Positions 8,008 through 15,541 of a stretch of DNA of 40,739 bases are shown piece by piece. A program made the translations under genes and the position numbers. The stretch's first letter is position 1; each line of letters begins with the position of its first letter. Where the stretch lies: positions 1 to 40,739 of the forward strand of contig PBYS01000068.1 of NCBI GenBank assembly GCA_002729725.1, written 5' to 3'. The notes under the pieces were generated by a model. The model had not been told where the DNA came from, did not search any database, and worked only from the letters and a program-made list of their open reading frames with translations. The stretch comes from Puniceicoccaceae bacterium. Lineage in GTDB: Bacteria > Verrucomicrobiota > Verrucomicrobiia > Opitutales > Coraliomargaritaceae.

Positions 8008-8847
8008 TTAGCCACGACGGCGACGCACCGCAACGCAAGCCAAAGCAAACACGCCTGTTAGCATCGCAAAAGCGGATGGTTCTGGAATCACATAGCTTGT
8101 ACTAAAGCTGAGCACTTCCAGAGAACTGACCGCACCCGTCTCATTATCCACATTCATTGCACCATGCACAGAGCTGTCCCCGATTAAAGTGAAGCCTAAA
8201 GACGAAAGTGTAATTGAATCTGACACGAGCGTCGCGTCGGTCGTTACATTGTATATCGTATAAGTCCCGATCCAATCACTTGATGTCGCCCCCGCTTCAA
8301 ACTGGCTCGTGATACGAATAACGTCAGAGTCGGGATCGCTCCCACTTAAGCCTAAATCAGACTCCGAAAAGGAGTAAACACTCGTGCCAAAAGCTGCCAA
8401 TTGAAACGTCGTTCCATTTTTCCGAATCTCAAGATAAGTCCGATCCTCAGCACCCGTACCGTCCGAATCTTTGGAAAAGTATTGTCGATACAGAGTAGTT
8501 GCTGAAACAGAACCAGCAATATCAGTGAACTGAAACTCAGTGGATTGCGTAAACTTGCCTGTCGTGACAGTCCAATCGTATACCGTGGATGAATTAGCAA
8601 CCCCAGCAAATCCACTGCCTACTTGAACATTCCCCTCCCCTGTAGCATCCTGAACTGTGAAAAGTGAATCGCCAGCACCGTACTCACTCCAGTTTGCATT
8701 CCCCGATAAACTTCCATCGGAAAAGCCTTCACCGGATGTGAAGCTTGTTGAATAACTCTGTGCAAAACTAATGTTACATATGAAGCAAGTTGCCAATACG
8801 AGGACTGCGGATCTAGATAGGTTCTTCATTACAATTTTTTGATTCAT
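8008..8847 (-). CDS. PEP-CTERM sorting domain protein
   Basis: Secreted protein of 279 aa. The signal peptide is around residues 7-29 (NLSRSAVLVLATCFICNISFAQ) and the C-terminal tail is VIPEPSAFAMLTGVFALACVAVRRRRG, a complete PEP-CTERM signal. The body (SYSTSFTSGEGFSDGSLSGN, YLEIRKNGTTFQLAAFG, MNVDNETGAVSSLEVLSFS) is rich in Ser, Thr and Gly and looks like one concanavalin-like beta-sandwich; the partner or ligand is unknown. The ATG at 8847 is the longest start and an in-frame ATG follows at codon 7; neither has a Shine-Dalgarno. The gene is preceded by the shared promoter element at 8898-8963, at nearly the same distance as in the first PEP-CTERM gene. Downstream it touches the 5' break of the GH5 pseudogene. 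Confidence 0.88.
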   Translation of the reverse strand: MNQKIVMKNLSRSAVLVLATCFICNISFAQSYSTSFTSGEGFSDGSLSGNANWSEYGAGDSLFTVQDATGEGNVQVGSGFAGVANSSTVYDWTVTTGKFTQSTEFQFTDIAGSVSATTLYRQYFSKDSDGTGAEDRTYLEIRKNGTTFQLAAFGTSVYSFSESDLGLSGSDPDSDVIRITSQFEAGATSSDWIGTYTIYNVTTDATLVSDSITLSSLGFTLIGDSSVHGAMNVDNETGAVSSLEVLSFSTSYVIPEPSAFAMLTGVFALACVAVRRRRG

Positions 8848-8897
8848 TATATTTTCTGTTGGGGTAAGGCAATGATACTTGCTTCAAATTAATATAC

Positions 8898-8963
8898 ATA
8901 CTAACAGATTCACGGGGAAAATGTTAGTGCTTTGCTGATGAACTAAGTGTCATTTACCGATAT
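8898..8963 (-). promoter_or_regulatory. Shared regulatory element and promoter, copy 2 (PEP-CTERM gene)
   Basis: Gene-sense layout: GGTAAATGAC (8958-8949), 11 bp, CAGCAAAGCACTAAC (8937-8923), 19 bp, TAGTAT (8903-8898). Spacing is identical to the other three copies. The predicted start of transcription is near 8891, giving a leader of about 44 bases. Confidence 0.72.
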
Positions 8964-9126
8964 TCATAGATCAATTTCAATACCACTCTTACGATTCCAC
9001 CCAGACAGCAATGCCCTCAAGGACATAAATATAGCCAAAAATACCGCCAGAGACTCTCCATGCGCTGATCATCACATGCTTATGCTCTTCTACACGCCCA
9101 ACAAAGAGATAAAGCCTTAGGCAGAT

Positions 9127-9192
9127 TGATCAGTAAATGACAGATGGCAAAACAGCACAACGCTAACACCGCCACGACACATAAGCTATACT
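9127..9192 (+). promoter_or_regulatory. Shared regulatory element and promoter, copy 3 (M23-like gene)
   Basis: TGATC (9127-9131), AGTAAATGAC (9132-9141), 11 bp, CAGCACAACGCTAAC (9153-9167), 19 bp, TATACT (9187-9192). It shares TGATCAGTAAATGACA without a mismatch with copy 1 and points toward the M23-like gene. Copies 2 and 3 lie back to back in one ~500 bp intergenic region, driving genes in opposite directions. The predicted leader is long, about 158 bases. Confidence 0.75.
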
Positions 9193-9241
9193 AGTTGATT
9201 CAAATATGTATACCCCATCTCTATTTCACCGCAACTTACCT

Positions 9242-9349
9242 ATGGCACTGACTCCAGCAGCGGCGGTCGAATCAAGCAGAAATCGGTTGATATCCATGGG
9301 ACAAACACTGGTTTCCTGCGCGCCGTTCAACCCAAAGAATAAACCTTAA
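9242..9349 (+). CDS. Possible 35-residue leader ORF before the M23-like gene
   Basis: ATG at 9242, 35 codons (MALTPAAAVESSRN... PFNPKNKP), TAA at 9347-9349, eight bases before the ATG of the M23-like gene. It lies entirely inside the long leader predicted from the shared promoter. The product has no recognised domain. The tight spacing would allow translational coupling, but the ORF is short enough to be chance. Confidence 0.25.
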   Translation: MALTPAAAVESSRNRLISMGQTLVSCAPFNPKNKP

Positions 9350-9356
9350 ATTAGCC

Positions 9357-10235
9357 ATGAAACGTAAAGCAAAAGATACACTTACAGCACTCGAAATGAA
9401 TCGAGGCGAAATAGAGAAGTTTGAACTAAGCTCCGGAGAGATCATACGCATAGAACTAATCAGCACCTCGGCACGTGTTCTACGGACGACTCTAAAGCAA
9501 TTAAAAGTCGAAGAACACGCCGCCCGGACGGACTACAGCTTCACATGCGTGGTAAAAATAAACGATACTGAACACACGCTCGAACGCGAAGTGTCCACCC
9601 AGCGCAGTTTCTACGAGCCATGGGTGATCGACGGGCTGCGCATCTGGTTCGATGCCGTGCAGGACATCTTTGACTTTCTAGCAGAGGCACACGGCGAGTG
9701 TTGCCCCCGCAAACATGCCCGTTTTGCGATCCAGGATGCGACCTTACGCATTTGCCCTGAACCGATCCACCCTTGGTGCCCATTGCCTGAAGGCGGATTA
9801 AAAATTGAGCACTGTTACCGAGGGGAAGATTGCTGGCTTGGAGCCTATAATGGAGCGTCCGCCCATGGCGGCTTGGACATCAACCATCCTGCAGGCACTC
9901 CCCTGTGGGCGCCCTTCGACATCGACGATCATTACTACTTCAATAGCGTAGAGATGGGGCACAACAATAACCGCTGGCGTGGCATGCATCGTTGGGAAAA
10001 TGGCGCCGAGTGGATCCTGCAAGCGCACCACATGACGGAGCTCACCGTCCAAGAACACAAACCGCTCAAGCAAGGAGAGCAGTTCGCACGCGGCGCAGGC
10101 GTTTGGTCAGGCGATGCCGAGCATAGCCACTTTGTATTCAAAGTGCATGACTACGGTGAGACCATCCTGCTAGACCCGTGGATTCTATTTTGGCAAATGT
10201 ATCAAGACCAACAACACTTTAGCTTCGAAAGCTAA
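9357..10235 (+). CDS. M23/LytM-like metallopeptidase-fold protein
   Basis: A 292-aa protein whose C-terminal half resembles the M23 (LytM) fold. It has HGGLDI at about residue 169 (the H-x3-D zinc pair), an aromatic-rich insert with WILQAHHM, and HSHFVF at about residue 255 (the H-x-H pair). Classical M23 enzymes cut peptidoglycan cross-bridges. The N-terminal half (about 1-130) is a separate domain that I do not recognise. There is no obvious signal peptide, odd for a cell-wall enzyme, and the surrounding motifs are divergent, so it may have another substrate or be a binding protein. It shares its promoter element with two PEP-CTERM genes and the GH94 gene, which ties it to the same sugar or surface programme. 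It converges on the coiled-coil gene with 15 bp between stops. Confidence 0.65.
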   Translation: MKRKAKDTLTALEMNRGEIEKFELSSGEIIRIELISTSARVLRTTLKQLKVEEHAARTDYSFTCVVKINDTEHTLEREVSTQRSFYEPWVIDGLRIWFDAVQDIFDFLAEAHGECCPRKHARFAIQDATLRICPEPIHPWCPLPEGGLKIEHCYRGEDCWLGAYNGASAHGGLDINHPAGTPLWAPFDIDDHYYFNSVEMGHNNNRWRGMHRWENGAEWILQAHHMTELTVQEHKPLKQGEQFARGAGVWSGDAEHSHFVFKVHDYGETILLDPWILFWQMYQDQQHFSFES

Positions 10236-10236
10236 A
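10218..10236. terminator. Stem-loop at the convergent gene ends
   Basis: TTTAGCTT and AAGCTAAA form a perfect 8-bp inverted repeat with a three-base loop, spanning the stop codon of the M23-like gene and 15 bases from the stop of the convergent coiled-coil gene. There is no long T-run on either strand, so termination at this site is plausible but not clear. Confidence 0.35.
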
Positions 10237-10250
10237 CACGGATCTTGAAG

Positions 10251-12086
10251 CTAAAAAGCAGCACGATCCAGCCTCATGTATAGCGAAAAGCCCAAGTCGT
10301 TTTGGCCGTTTTCGAGACGAACGAGCACCTTGTTTCGTCCCTTCTCAAAGTAGACCTTACGAAAGCCTTCTGCGGGATTCCAAACCTTATGTTCATTCGA
10401 GCTGTGCCAAACCGGTAGATCGTTGATCCAGACATCAGAACGGTCGTCGCTCCCGATCGCCAACCAAGCCTCAGACGCTTCCTCAAAATACAGCTCTGTG
10501 TAGAAATAATAGATTTTCCAAGGCTCAGCGCCGTAGGGACGAATCATGGGAGGGAGGAAGCTAGCATACTCCCAACGCATCGGCTGCCCATCCTCACTCA
10601 GGTAGCGCGCATCCAGATCCAATATGGATTCCGGGGGGTAGACCTTCTCGCGGTTTGCCCGACGGGCATTGTCATAACGACTGAGCACATACCAGTCTCC
10701 GATAAAAATCCAATCCCCTCCCCGGTCGCTATCCGTAATCACCTTTCGCGTACTGGGTGCCAGGTTTAATTGCTTCTTATTTTCCCATAGTTCCGGGCGC
10801 AGCTCAGCGGGCACTTCCAGCGGTTCTTGATTCAGGTTTCGGCCGCGCATCTGTTCTGTGATGTCCAGCCATTTTCCGGACAAAGCCGAGGCCATCGTAC
10901 CCAGTGCCCGTTGCCGGGCAATTGCATCATGCCCGGACAAGGTCTGAGCCGAGCCCATCATCTCAAGTATCTGCCCGATTTCCTTCATCTCTGCCATACC
11001 TTCGGCAGCGGCCTGCATGGCTTCCTGCGCGGCCTTCACCTCCTCGACGGCCTGCTCGGTATGTTCCTTGGTCGGCTTTTGCTCGACCTCCGGCACCGCC
11101 GCATCGACTTCCATTACGGCAGCCAAGGCCTCACGCAAATCTTCGACAGCTTCCTCAGCTTTTTCCACTTGTTTCTCTGGCACCTCCGGCAGAGTCTTCA
11201 AATCCTCGACCACTTTGTTGACGATCACCTCGGCGACAGCCACCTTTTCATCCAGTTCTTCGAGCTTTTCTTTCTTTTCCTTCTGCGCCTTCAATTGCGT
11301 CTCTATCTCAGGATCCTTGGTGTCAAGTTCAGCCACTTTCTTTTCCAGTTTCTCAATGCTCTCGTCTGCTTTCTCGATGGCTTTCTCGACGAGTGTGTTG
11401 GCCGCTCGAATCTCTTTGAGTGCGTCTTCGAGGTTCATCTCGACGGTGGCTAAGTCCTGCTCCACCTGCTTCTGCAGATCAGACTGTTGCTGCTGTAAAG
11501 CCTCTTGTTTTTGAGCCTCCTGCGCTGCAGTGGCCGCCTCGTGACTCTCGGGCTGCGTAGCCATGGCAGCAATCTGCTCTGGCGTCAGTTCTTTCTGTGT
11601 TTCTTCTAATCGCTCCTCGGGTTTCGATTTCTCTATCAAGCTCGCCAATAACTCTTTCGCATTCGCCACGATCGCATCCGTCTCGCGTATAACGACTGAA
11701 AGCTCTTCTTGATATTGCTTCACAGTTTCGGCGTCCTTCGCGGGATTCGTCAGGAGGGCCTCATCCACTTTGGCGCGTTCACTCAAAGGAGTGAGTGTTG
11801 ATTCCAGCGAACGCTGTAGGGTCTGGCGCTGGATGAGGGACAGTTCCGCGGCACGAATCTCCCGATACATCTGGACAATCTCAGCTTCCAGTTCCTGCGC
11901 CGCTTCATAGGCAGTGTAAACGCCGAGCTCCGATGTTGCGGAGTCTTCACGAAGCTCCAACAGCTTCAAACCTTTAACCAGCATGCGAGCGTTGGCGTCG
12001 ACAGAGCTTACGGCCTCCTCAGCGACACATGGTATGCTCGCCACAAGACCGACTAGGATCGCACAAAAATACATCGAGCGTTTCAT
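10251..12086 (-). CDS. Secreted coiled-coil protein with C-terminal beta-sandwich-like domain
   Basis: Exported protein of 611 aa and last gene of the ExbB/ExbD operon. It has a signal peptide (MKRSMYFCAILVGLVASIPCVAEE). A very long Glu/Lys/Ala-rich coiled coil follows, from about residue 35 to 400 (ELEAEIVQMYREIRAAEL, EKLEKKVAELDTKDPEIETQ). The globular C-terminus, about 420-611, contains GDWYVLSRYDN, AWLAIGSDDRSDVWIND and RNKVLVRLENGQNDLGFSLYM. That last pattern resembles jelly-roll, sugar-binding-type domains in which small accessory beta domains sense or bind glycans. The layout suggests a periplasmic rod that carries a binding head and is driven by the ExbB/ExbD motor. Its ATG overlaps the stop of the upstream gene by four bases, so the two are translationally coupled. 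The exact role is unknown. Confidence 0.72.
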   Translation of the reverse strand: MKRSMYFCAILVGLVASIPCVAEEAVSSVDANARMLVKGLKLLELREDSATSELGVYTAYEAAQELEAEIVQMYREIRAAELSLIQRQTLQRSLESTLTPLSERAKVDEALLTNPAKDAETVKQYQEELSVVIRETDAIVANAKELLASLIEKSKPEERLEETQKELTPEQIAAMATQPESHEAATAAQEAQKQEALQQQQSDLQKQVEQDLATVEMNLEDALKEIRAANTLVEKAIEKADESIEKLEKKVAELDTKDPEIETQLKAQKEKKEKLEELDEKVAVAEVIVNKVVEDLKTLPEVPEKQVEKAEEAVEDLREALAAVMEVDAAVPEVEQKPTKEHTEQAVEEVKAAQEAMQAAAEGMAEMKEIGQILEMMGSAQTLSGHDAIARQRALGTMASALSGKWLDITEQMRGRNLNQEPLEVPAELRPELWENKKQLNLAPSTRKVITDSDRGGDWIFIGDWYVLSRYDNARRANREKVYPPESILDLDARYLSEDGQPMRWEYASFLPPMIRPYGAEPWKIYYFYTELYFEEASEAWLAIGSDDRSDVWINDLPVWHSSNEHKVWNPAEGFRKVYFEKGRNKVLVRLENGQNDLGFSLYMRLDRAAF

Positions 12087-13090
12087 TGTGGCACTGCCTC
12101 TCCTCCAGAAGTTTGCTGAGATAAGCTCAACAAAAGAGCCTTCGTCGAGCGTGTGACTTCAACTTGAGCCTTCATCGCGTCTGCTATCAGTCCCACCTCT
12201 GGTTCGTCCACAAAAATACCGCTCAAAGTACGATTGAGCCGCTCGACTTCTTTTTTCAACCATTGCTTGCTCTTATCCTCCAAGACGCCGTCGATTCTGG
12301 CTTGCTCAGCTGTCTCGATGACCCAGATAAATCTTTCGTTCTTCTTCACAAGATCATTCAAATAGTGGTAGGAACGACCGAAAAAGCTTCTATTGAGATC
12401 GTCTCGGACTTCCGAATTAGCCTGATGGGCTCCTTCGATCGATTCCTTCAGCTGCGAAAAGTGTTTCTCAATGACCGGATCCAAAACCCATTCAAGTCTG
12501 ACATCGGCGGTATTGACCAGGGCAGAAATTTGAGCAGTCGCGCGCTCCACGGCATCCATCCGCATTCTGGCATCATCCCAGTGCGCTTTAACTTGCACTA
12601 GCTGCGGACGAACCGCCTCGATCCTCTTCGCTTCAAGCAACACCTGAGCTTCCGCCCCCTTCTCAATACTGACACGAACAATGTCGAGCATCTCTTGGTA
12701 GGCGGGTATGATACTGGTCTGCGCATCCAGTAATTGAACAAACAACTCAGGCGCACCCTTCGGTGCCTCCACCAGCATCTGCTCTTCAAAAGAACGTAAT
12801 TGCGTCATCCTACTTTCACGTATCTGCGCCATGGCACCCTTGATTGCTTGCAACTGTGAGACCTGCGCTTTCAACGCGACCAAGTTGGCATCCTCAACAT
12901 GTCGTTGTAGCTGCTCAGCTTGCGCGCTGTTGATCATAAGTGCGCGATCGGTTGGCTTTCGGGGCGGTGCCTCCGGCAGCAGCAACCAAATGATCAGTAT
13001 AAAAACGTGCAGGACAACCGAAGGAACAATCCAGACTAAGCGACTTGATTTCTTCTCGTGAAAGGGAGAATCGATTTCGAAGTCACTCAT
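12083..13090 (-). CDS. Membrane-anchored coiled-coil protein of the ExbB/ExbD operon (TolA/TonB-like place)
   Basis: A single-span inner-membrane protein: short cytoplasmic N-terminus (SDFEIDSPFHEKKSSR), one transmembrane helix at about residues 19-38 (VWIVPSVVLHVFILIIWLLL), then a long mostly helical periplasmic part (RALMINSAQAEQLQRHVEDA..., AKRIEAVRPQLVQVKAHW). That topology and its position right after ExbD match a TonB- or TolA-type energy transducer, although no TonB C-terminal domain is visible. I chose the ATG at 13090. A TTG at 13111, overlapping the ExbD stop, would add seven residues (MKSEPKS). Its stop overlaps the start of the next gene by four bases. Function is inferred from context only. 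Confidence 0.7.
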   Translation of the reverse strand: MSDFEIDSPFHEKKSSRLVWIVPSVVLHVFILIIWLLLPEAPPRKPTDRALMINSAQAEQLQRHVEDANLVALKAQVSQLQAIKGAMAQIRESRMTQLRSFEEQMLVEAPKGAPELFVQLLDAQTSIIPAYQEMLDIVRVSIEKGAEAQVLLEAKRIEAVRPQLVQVKAHWDDARMRMDAVERATAQISALVNTADVRLEWVLDPVIEKHFSQLKESIEGAHQANSEVRDDLNRSFFGRSYHYLNDLVKKNERFIWVIETAEQARIDGVLEDKSKQWLKKEVERLNRTLSGIFVDEPEVGLIADAMKAQVEVTRSTKALLLSLSQQTSGGEAVPQ

Positions 13091-13107
13091 CGATTTGGGT
13101 TCACTTT

Positions 13108-13530
13108 TCAAGACTTAGGAGCCCCGTTCTCTTGGGTTTGAATGGAGTAATTAGTCAGCCCCTCATAAGTGCATAAATCCACCACCTGAACAAGGAAGCG
13201 CGAAGGCGCATTCCGATCAACATTGATACGTAGGTGACTTTCCGGGTTTTCCTCAGCCCAAAGCCGGATTTTGTTGTGCAGTTCCTGTTGTCCGATCGGA
13301 GTGGCTCCCCAATAGAAGTTTCCGCTGGCATCGACAACCAGGTTCTGCACCTGCATGGCCGTACTGGACACTGCGGATATAGCAGGATCCGGCAAATCCA
13401 CTTGAATCTCCTGCTCAGGTTTCTTCATCGTAGTGGAGACCAAAAAGAAAATCAGCAACAAGAACACGCAATCGATGAGCGGCCCCATATCGACGCCGAT
13501 GTCGTCGCCATCATCCATATCTAATCGCAT
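13108..13530 (-). CDS. exbD: ExbD/TolR family biopolymer transport protein
   Basis: Small inner-membrane protein (140 aa) that partners the ExbB-type channel and converts proton flow into mechanical work on periplasmic partners. The N-terminus is acidic, followed by one transmembrane helix at about residues 16-35 (GPLIDCVFLLLIFFLVSTT). The Asp in PLID (residue 20) matches the essential proton-carrying Asp of the family. A typical periplasmic alpha/beta domain follows (IQVDLPDP, LRINVDRNAP, VVDLCTYEGLTNYSI). It starts two bases after the ExbB stop and its stop precedes the coiled-coil gene. Length and motif are normal, so I expect it to be functional. Confidence 0.92.
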   Translation of the reverse strand: MRLDMDDGDDIGVDMGPLIDCVFLLLIFFLVSTTMKKPEQEIQVDLPDPAISAVSSTAMQVQNLVVDASGNFYWGATPIGQQELHNKIRLWAEENPESHLRINVDRNAPSRFLVQVVDLCTYEGLTNYSIQTQENGAPKS

Positions 13531-13532
13531 AC

Positions 13533-14345
13533 CTATTCTCCTTTAAGTGAACTGTTTTCCGGAGCACCGCTGGGCACAACCGCATTTGGACCAAACCAGC
13601 GACTGATGACATGGCTCAACTGGCCTTCCAAGCCAAGAGCGAGCATATTGGTTCGTATCCTGAAGAAGTGATAAGCCGACAAAGCCGGAACTGCAATGAC
13701 CAGACCAATTGCCGTAGTGATCAGGGCATAGGCAATATCCGCCGCCATGATCGAGGGGTCCCCCATTTCACCTGCCAAAGCAACTGACTCAAAAGCACCT
13801 ATCATCCCGTAAACCGTGCCAAAGAGCCCTAGTAGCGGACTGATCGTGGCCACAACGGCGAGCGGATAGGCTCGTTGCAAGTGCAGTCGCATCTCACGGC
13901 TGGCGAGATCACCCGCCATAGTTGACATATCGGCGCGCGGGGAATCACGGTGCTCAACAATTTCAATCACGACACGACCGAGTGTCGAATTGCTTTTGGA
14001 TGCCAACTGCTTCACCGAATCGACATCGCCCTGCCCCCAGTGTTTGTCCACGCCTGCAGCCAGTCCTGGTGGGGTGATGGCTGATTTCCGCAGATTGAAG
14101 AGCCGCTCGAAAGCGAACGAAAAACCAACCACTGAAATCAGTAACAGAGCTATGCCCGTCTTACCACTCTCTCGAAGCTTTTCGATTAAGGCACTCGTCG
14201 CGCTGACATCCCCCGCCAGCTCATCCGTCGGTTCCTGCGCCAAAGGCTCAGGCGTCGTAGCATCCTGCGCAAAGACGCTGACCGATGAAAAGACAGCACT
14301 GCTGAGAATGAGTAAGATAAGAAGAAATTTGAAAGGCATGTACAT
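13533..14345 (-). CDS. exbB: ExbB/TolQ/MotA family proton channel protein
   Basis: Inner-membrane proton channel subunit, 270 aa, first gene of a four-gene operon with ExbD and two coiled-coil proteins. It has a signal-like N-terminal helix, then a periplasmic stretch (QDATTPEPLAQEP), as in TonB-associated ExbB proteins with an extra N-terminal segment. Three helices follow, around residues 62-82 (GIALLLISVVGFSFAFERL), 163-185 (AVVATISPLLGLFGTVYGMIG) and 205-227 (ITTAIGLVIAVPALSAYHFF). The GLFGTVYGMIGAF signature and the TTAIGLVIAVPAL motif are diagnostic. The start at 14345 follows CCAGGTAACC; an ATG two codons later is also possible. It probably energises the operon's coiled-coil proteins rather than a standard TonB, since no TonB-dependent receptor is nearby. 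Confidence 0.92.
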   Translation of the reverse strand: MYMPFKFLLILLILSSAVFSSVSVFAQDATTPEPLAQEPTDELAGDVSATSALIEKLRESGKTGIALLLISVVGFSFAFERLFNLRKSAITPPGLAAGVDKHWGQGDVDSVKQLASKSNSTLGRVVIEIVEHRDSPRADMSTMAGDLASREMRLHLQRAYPLAVVATISPLLGLFGTVYGMIGAFESVALAGEMGDPSIMAADIAYALITTAIGLVIAVPALSAYHFFRIRTNMLALGLEGQLSHVISRWFGPNAVVPSGAPENSSLKGE

Positions 14346-14408
14346 AAAGGTTACCTGGTTGATGAGACAACTTCGATCTCTTGAAACAAGGATTTAGGGG
14401 TGGGATAC

Positions 14409-14603
14409 TTAAACTGAAACGATTAGTGTATCATGAATTTTTGGAACAGAGTAGTCGATATCCGACTGAAAATTAGGGTATAACCGACTATTTCCAATTA
14501 GTTTCAGCATTGGCTCAAACTCGGATTTCAACCGCTCTTGCTTGAATAAAAATGCAAGCCAAAAGGAGAAAATACCCCCGAATGCCCCGTAGCCATCACG
14601 CAT
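14409..14603 (-). CDS. Hypothetical 64-residue ORF, doubtful
   Basis: A short minus-strand ORF in a ~420 bp stretch between the exbB promoter and a truncated glycosyltransferase gene. The product (MRDGYGAFGGIFSFWLAFLF...) has one hydrophobic segment and no recognised domain. There is no Shine-Dalgarno. It may be the tail of a lost gene or noncoding. Confidence 0.2.
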   Translation of the reverse strand: MRDGYGAFGGIFSFWLAFLFKQERLKSEFEPMLKLIGNSRLYPNFQSDIDYSVPKIHDTLIVSV

Positions 14604-14766
14604 ACGCTACCCTCCCCTGCTCCAGAGAGCGAGCACGGCTTCGCTTTACCGCGTTTGGAATGGCACAGGACTCCACAGTTGGGATCATAGATCAATAAGT
14701 AAGCTCAAAGAATCGCTCCGATACTATATCGAGTTCTACGAGAAACGCCCGACCGGGATCGACCGC
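14604..14766. other. Degraded spacer after the truncated glycosyltransferase
   Basis: No gene, repeat or hairpin is evident. The minus strand after the glycosyltransferase stop reads AVDPGRAFLVELDIVSERF before another stop, which does not resemble the expected rest of a family 2 glycosyltransferase. The break is therefore a rearrangement or deletion junction, not a point mutation. Confidence 0.35.
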
Positions 14767-15519
14767 TCATTCTTTGAACTTTGTATCGAATCCACCGATG
14801 TAGGCAAAAGGGAGGGAAGCAACCAAGGCATTCGCTGTGATAATCGCCTGCGGAATGTAGACACCGTTAATCATTTGCTCCAGAGGAGGATTCAACACTC
14901 CTTGCTCTGTCATATATTCGTTGATCGCGCCCTTCCCTGAACCCAAGACCGAACCGCTGAGTGCCACGCAACTATCTCCATATTCTTTCCACGTAGATAC
15001 GAAACGAGAGAATAGATCAGGACTATGTTCACACCCGCAATCAGTGAAGTAGACCCAATCTTCTTTACCATGCCATTCGAATGTCCGGGGTTCCAGTCCA
15101 TACTGAGAGACACTCAGATCATTAATCGTATGACTATGAGCCGTCACCCTCTCCTTCCGACCGCCAATCGAACTGACACGCATTCTGAGCTCGGATGAGG
15201 GTCGTGTTAATATTCCATTATCCAAGAAACCAAAACCAGCATTACGTGCGATCGCAGGCCCTCGGTTTCCCCTGTAGTTGTTAACTTCAACTGGATAAGA
15301 ATTCACCCACCCGGGAATTTCTGGCTCCGGGTTATCATTCGCGACCACAATAGAGCTAGGCGGCGTGTCCATTCGCACAAGACTGTCCAACGTTGTCCTG
15401 AGCCCTTCCCAGTCCTGATACGTAGGGATGACTACCTTGATTGCATTTGGCTCGACTGGTTTCGACCGAAAGCGGTCACCACTCGAAATCGAACTCGGGA
15501 GAGAATAAGTAGCCGTCAT
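14767..15519 (-). pseudogene. Truncated family 2 glycosyltransferase
   Basis: The 250-aa product is the N-terminal part of a GT-A fold, family 2 glycosyltransferase. It has IKVVIPTYQDWEGLRTTL near residue 27, the GNRGPAIARNAG segment, a VYFTDCGCEHSP stretch at the place of the DxD metal site (here DCGCE), and the acceptor-side GGFDTKF at the very end. In intact members GGFD is followed by ~30-100 residues including the ED catalytic motif; here a TGA comes three residues later and nothing downstream restores the frame. The enzyme therefore lacks its catalytic base and is probably inactive. It starts 22 bp after mcrC on the same strand and may be co-transcribed, but it is unlikely to belong to the restriction system. 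Confidence 0.65.
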
Positions 15520-15541
15520 AGTGAGAAAAAAATTAGATCAA

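Noticed and set aside
8989..9132. Minus-strand open stretch reading LYLFVGRVEEHKHVMIS and GGIFGYIYVLEGIAVW
   Set aside because: About 45 codons between the back-to-back promoter copies 2 and 3, hydrophobic and protein-like, but without a proper start or ribosome site and lying in promoter DNA. It could be a decayed gene tail; too weak to annotate.
10827..11514. Plus-strand frames of 165-208 codons in the coiled-coil gene
   Set aside because: They are Ser/Phe/Leu-rich reverse readings of the Glu/Lys repeats in the minus-strand coiled coil.
14640..14790. Plus-strand reading with SKLKESLRYYIEFYEKRPTG
   Set aside because: Looks protein-like but runs antisense into the glycosyltransferase GGFD motif and has no start or family match; treated as chance or unidentifiable remnant.
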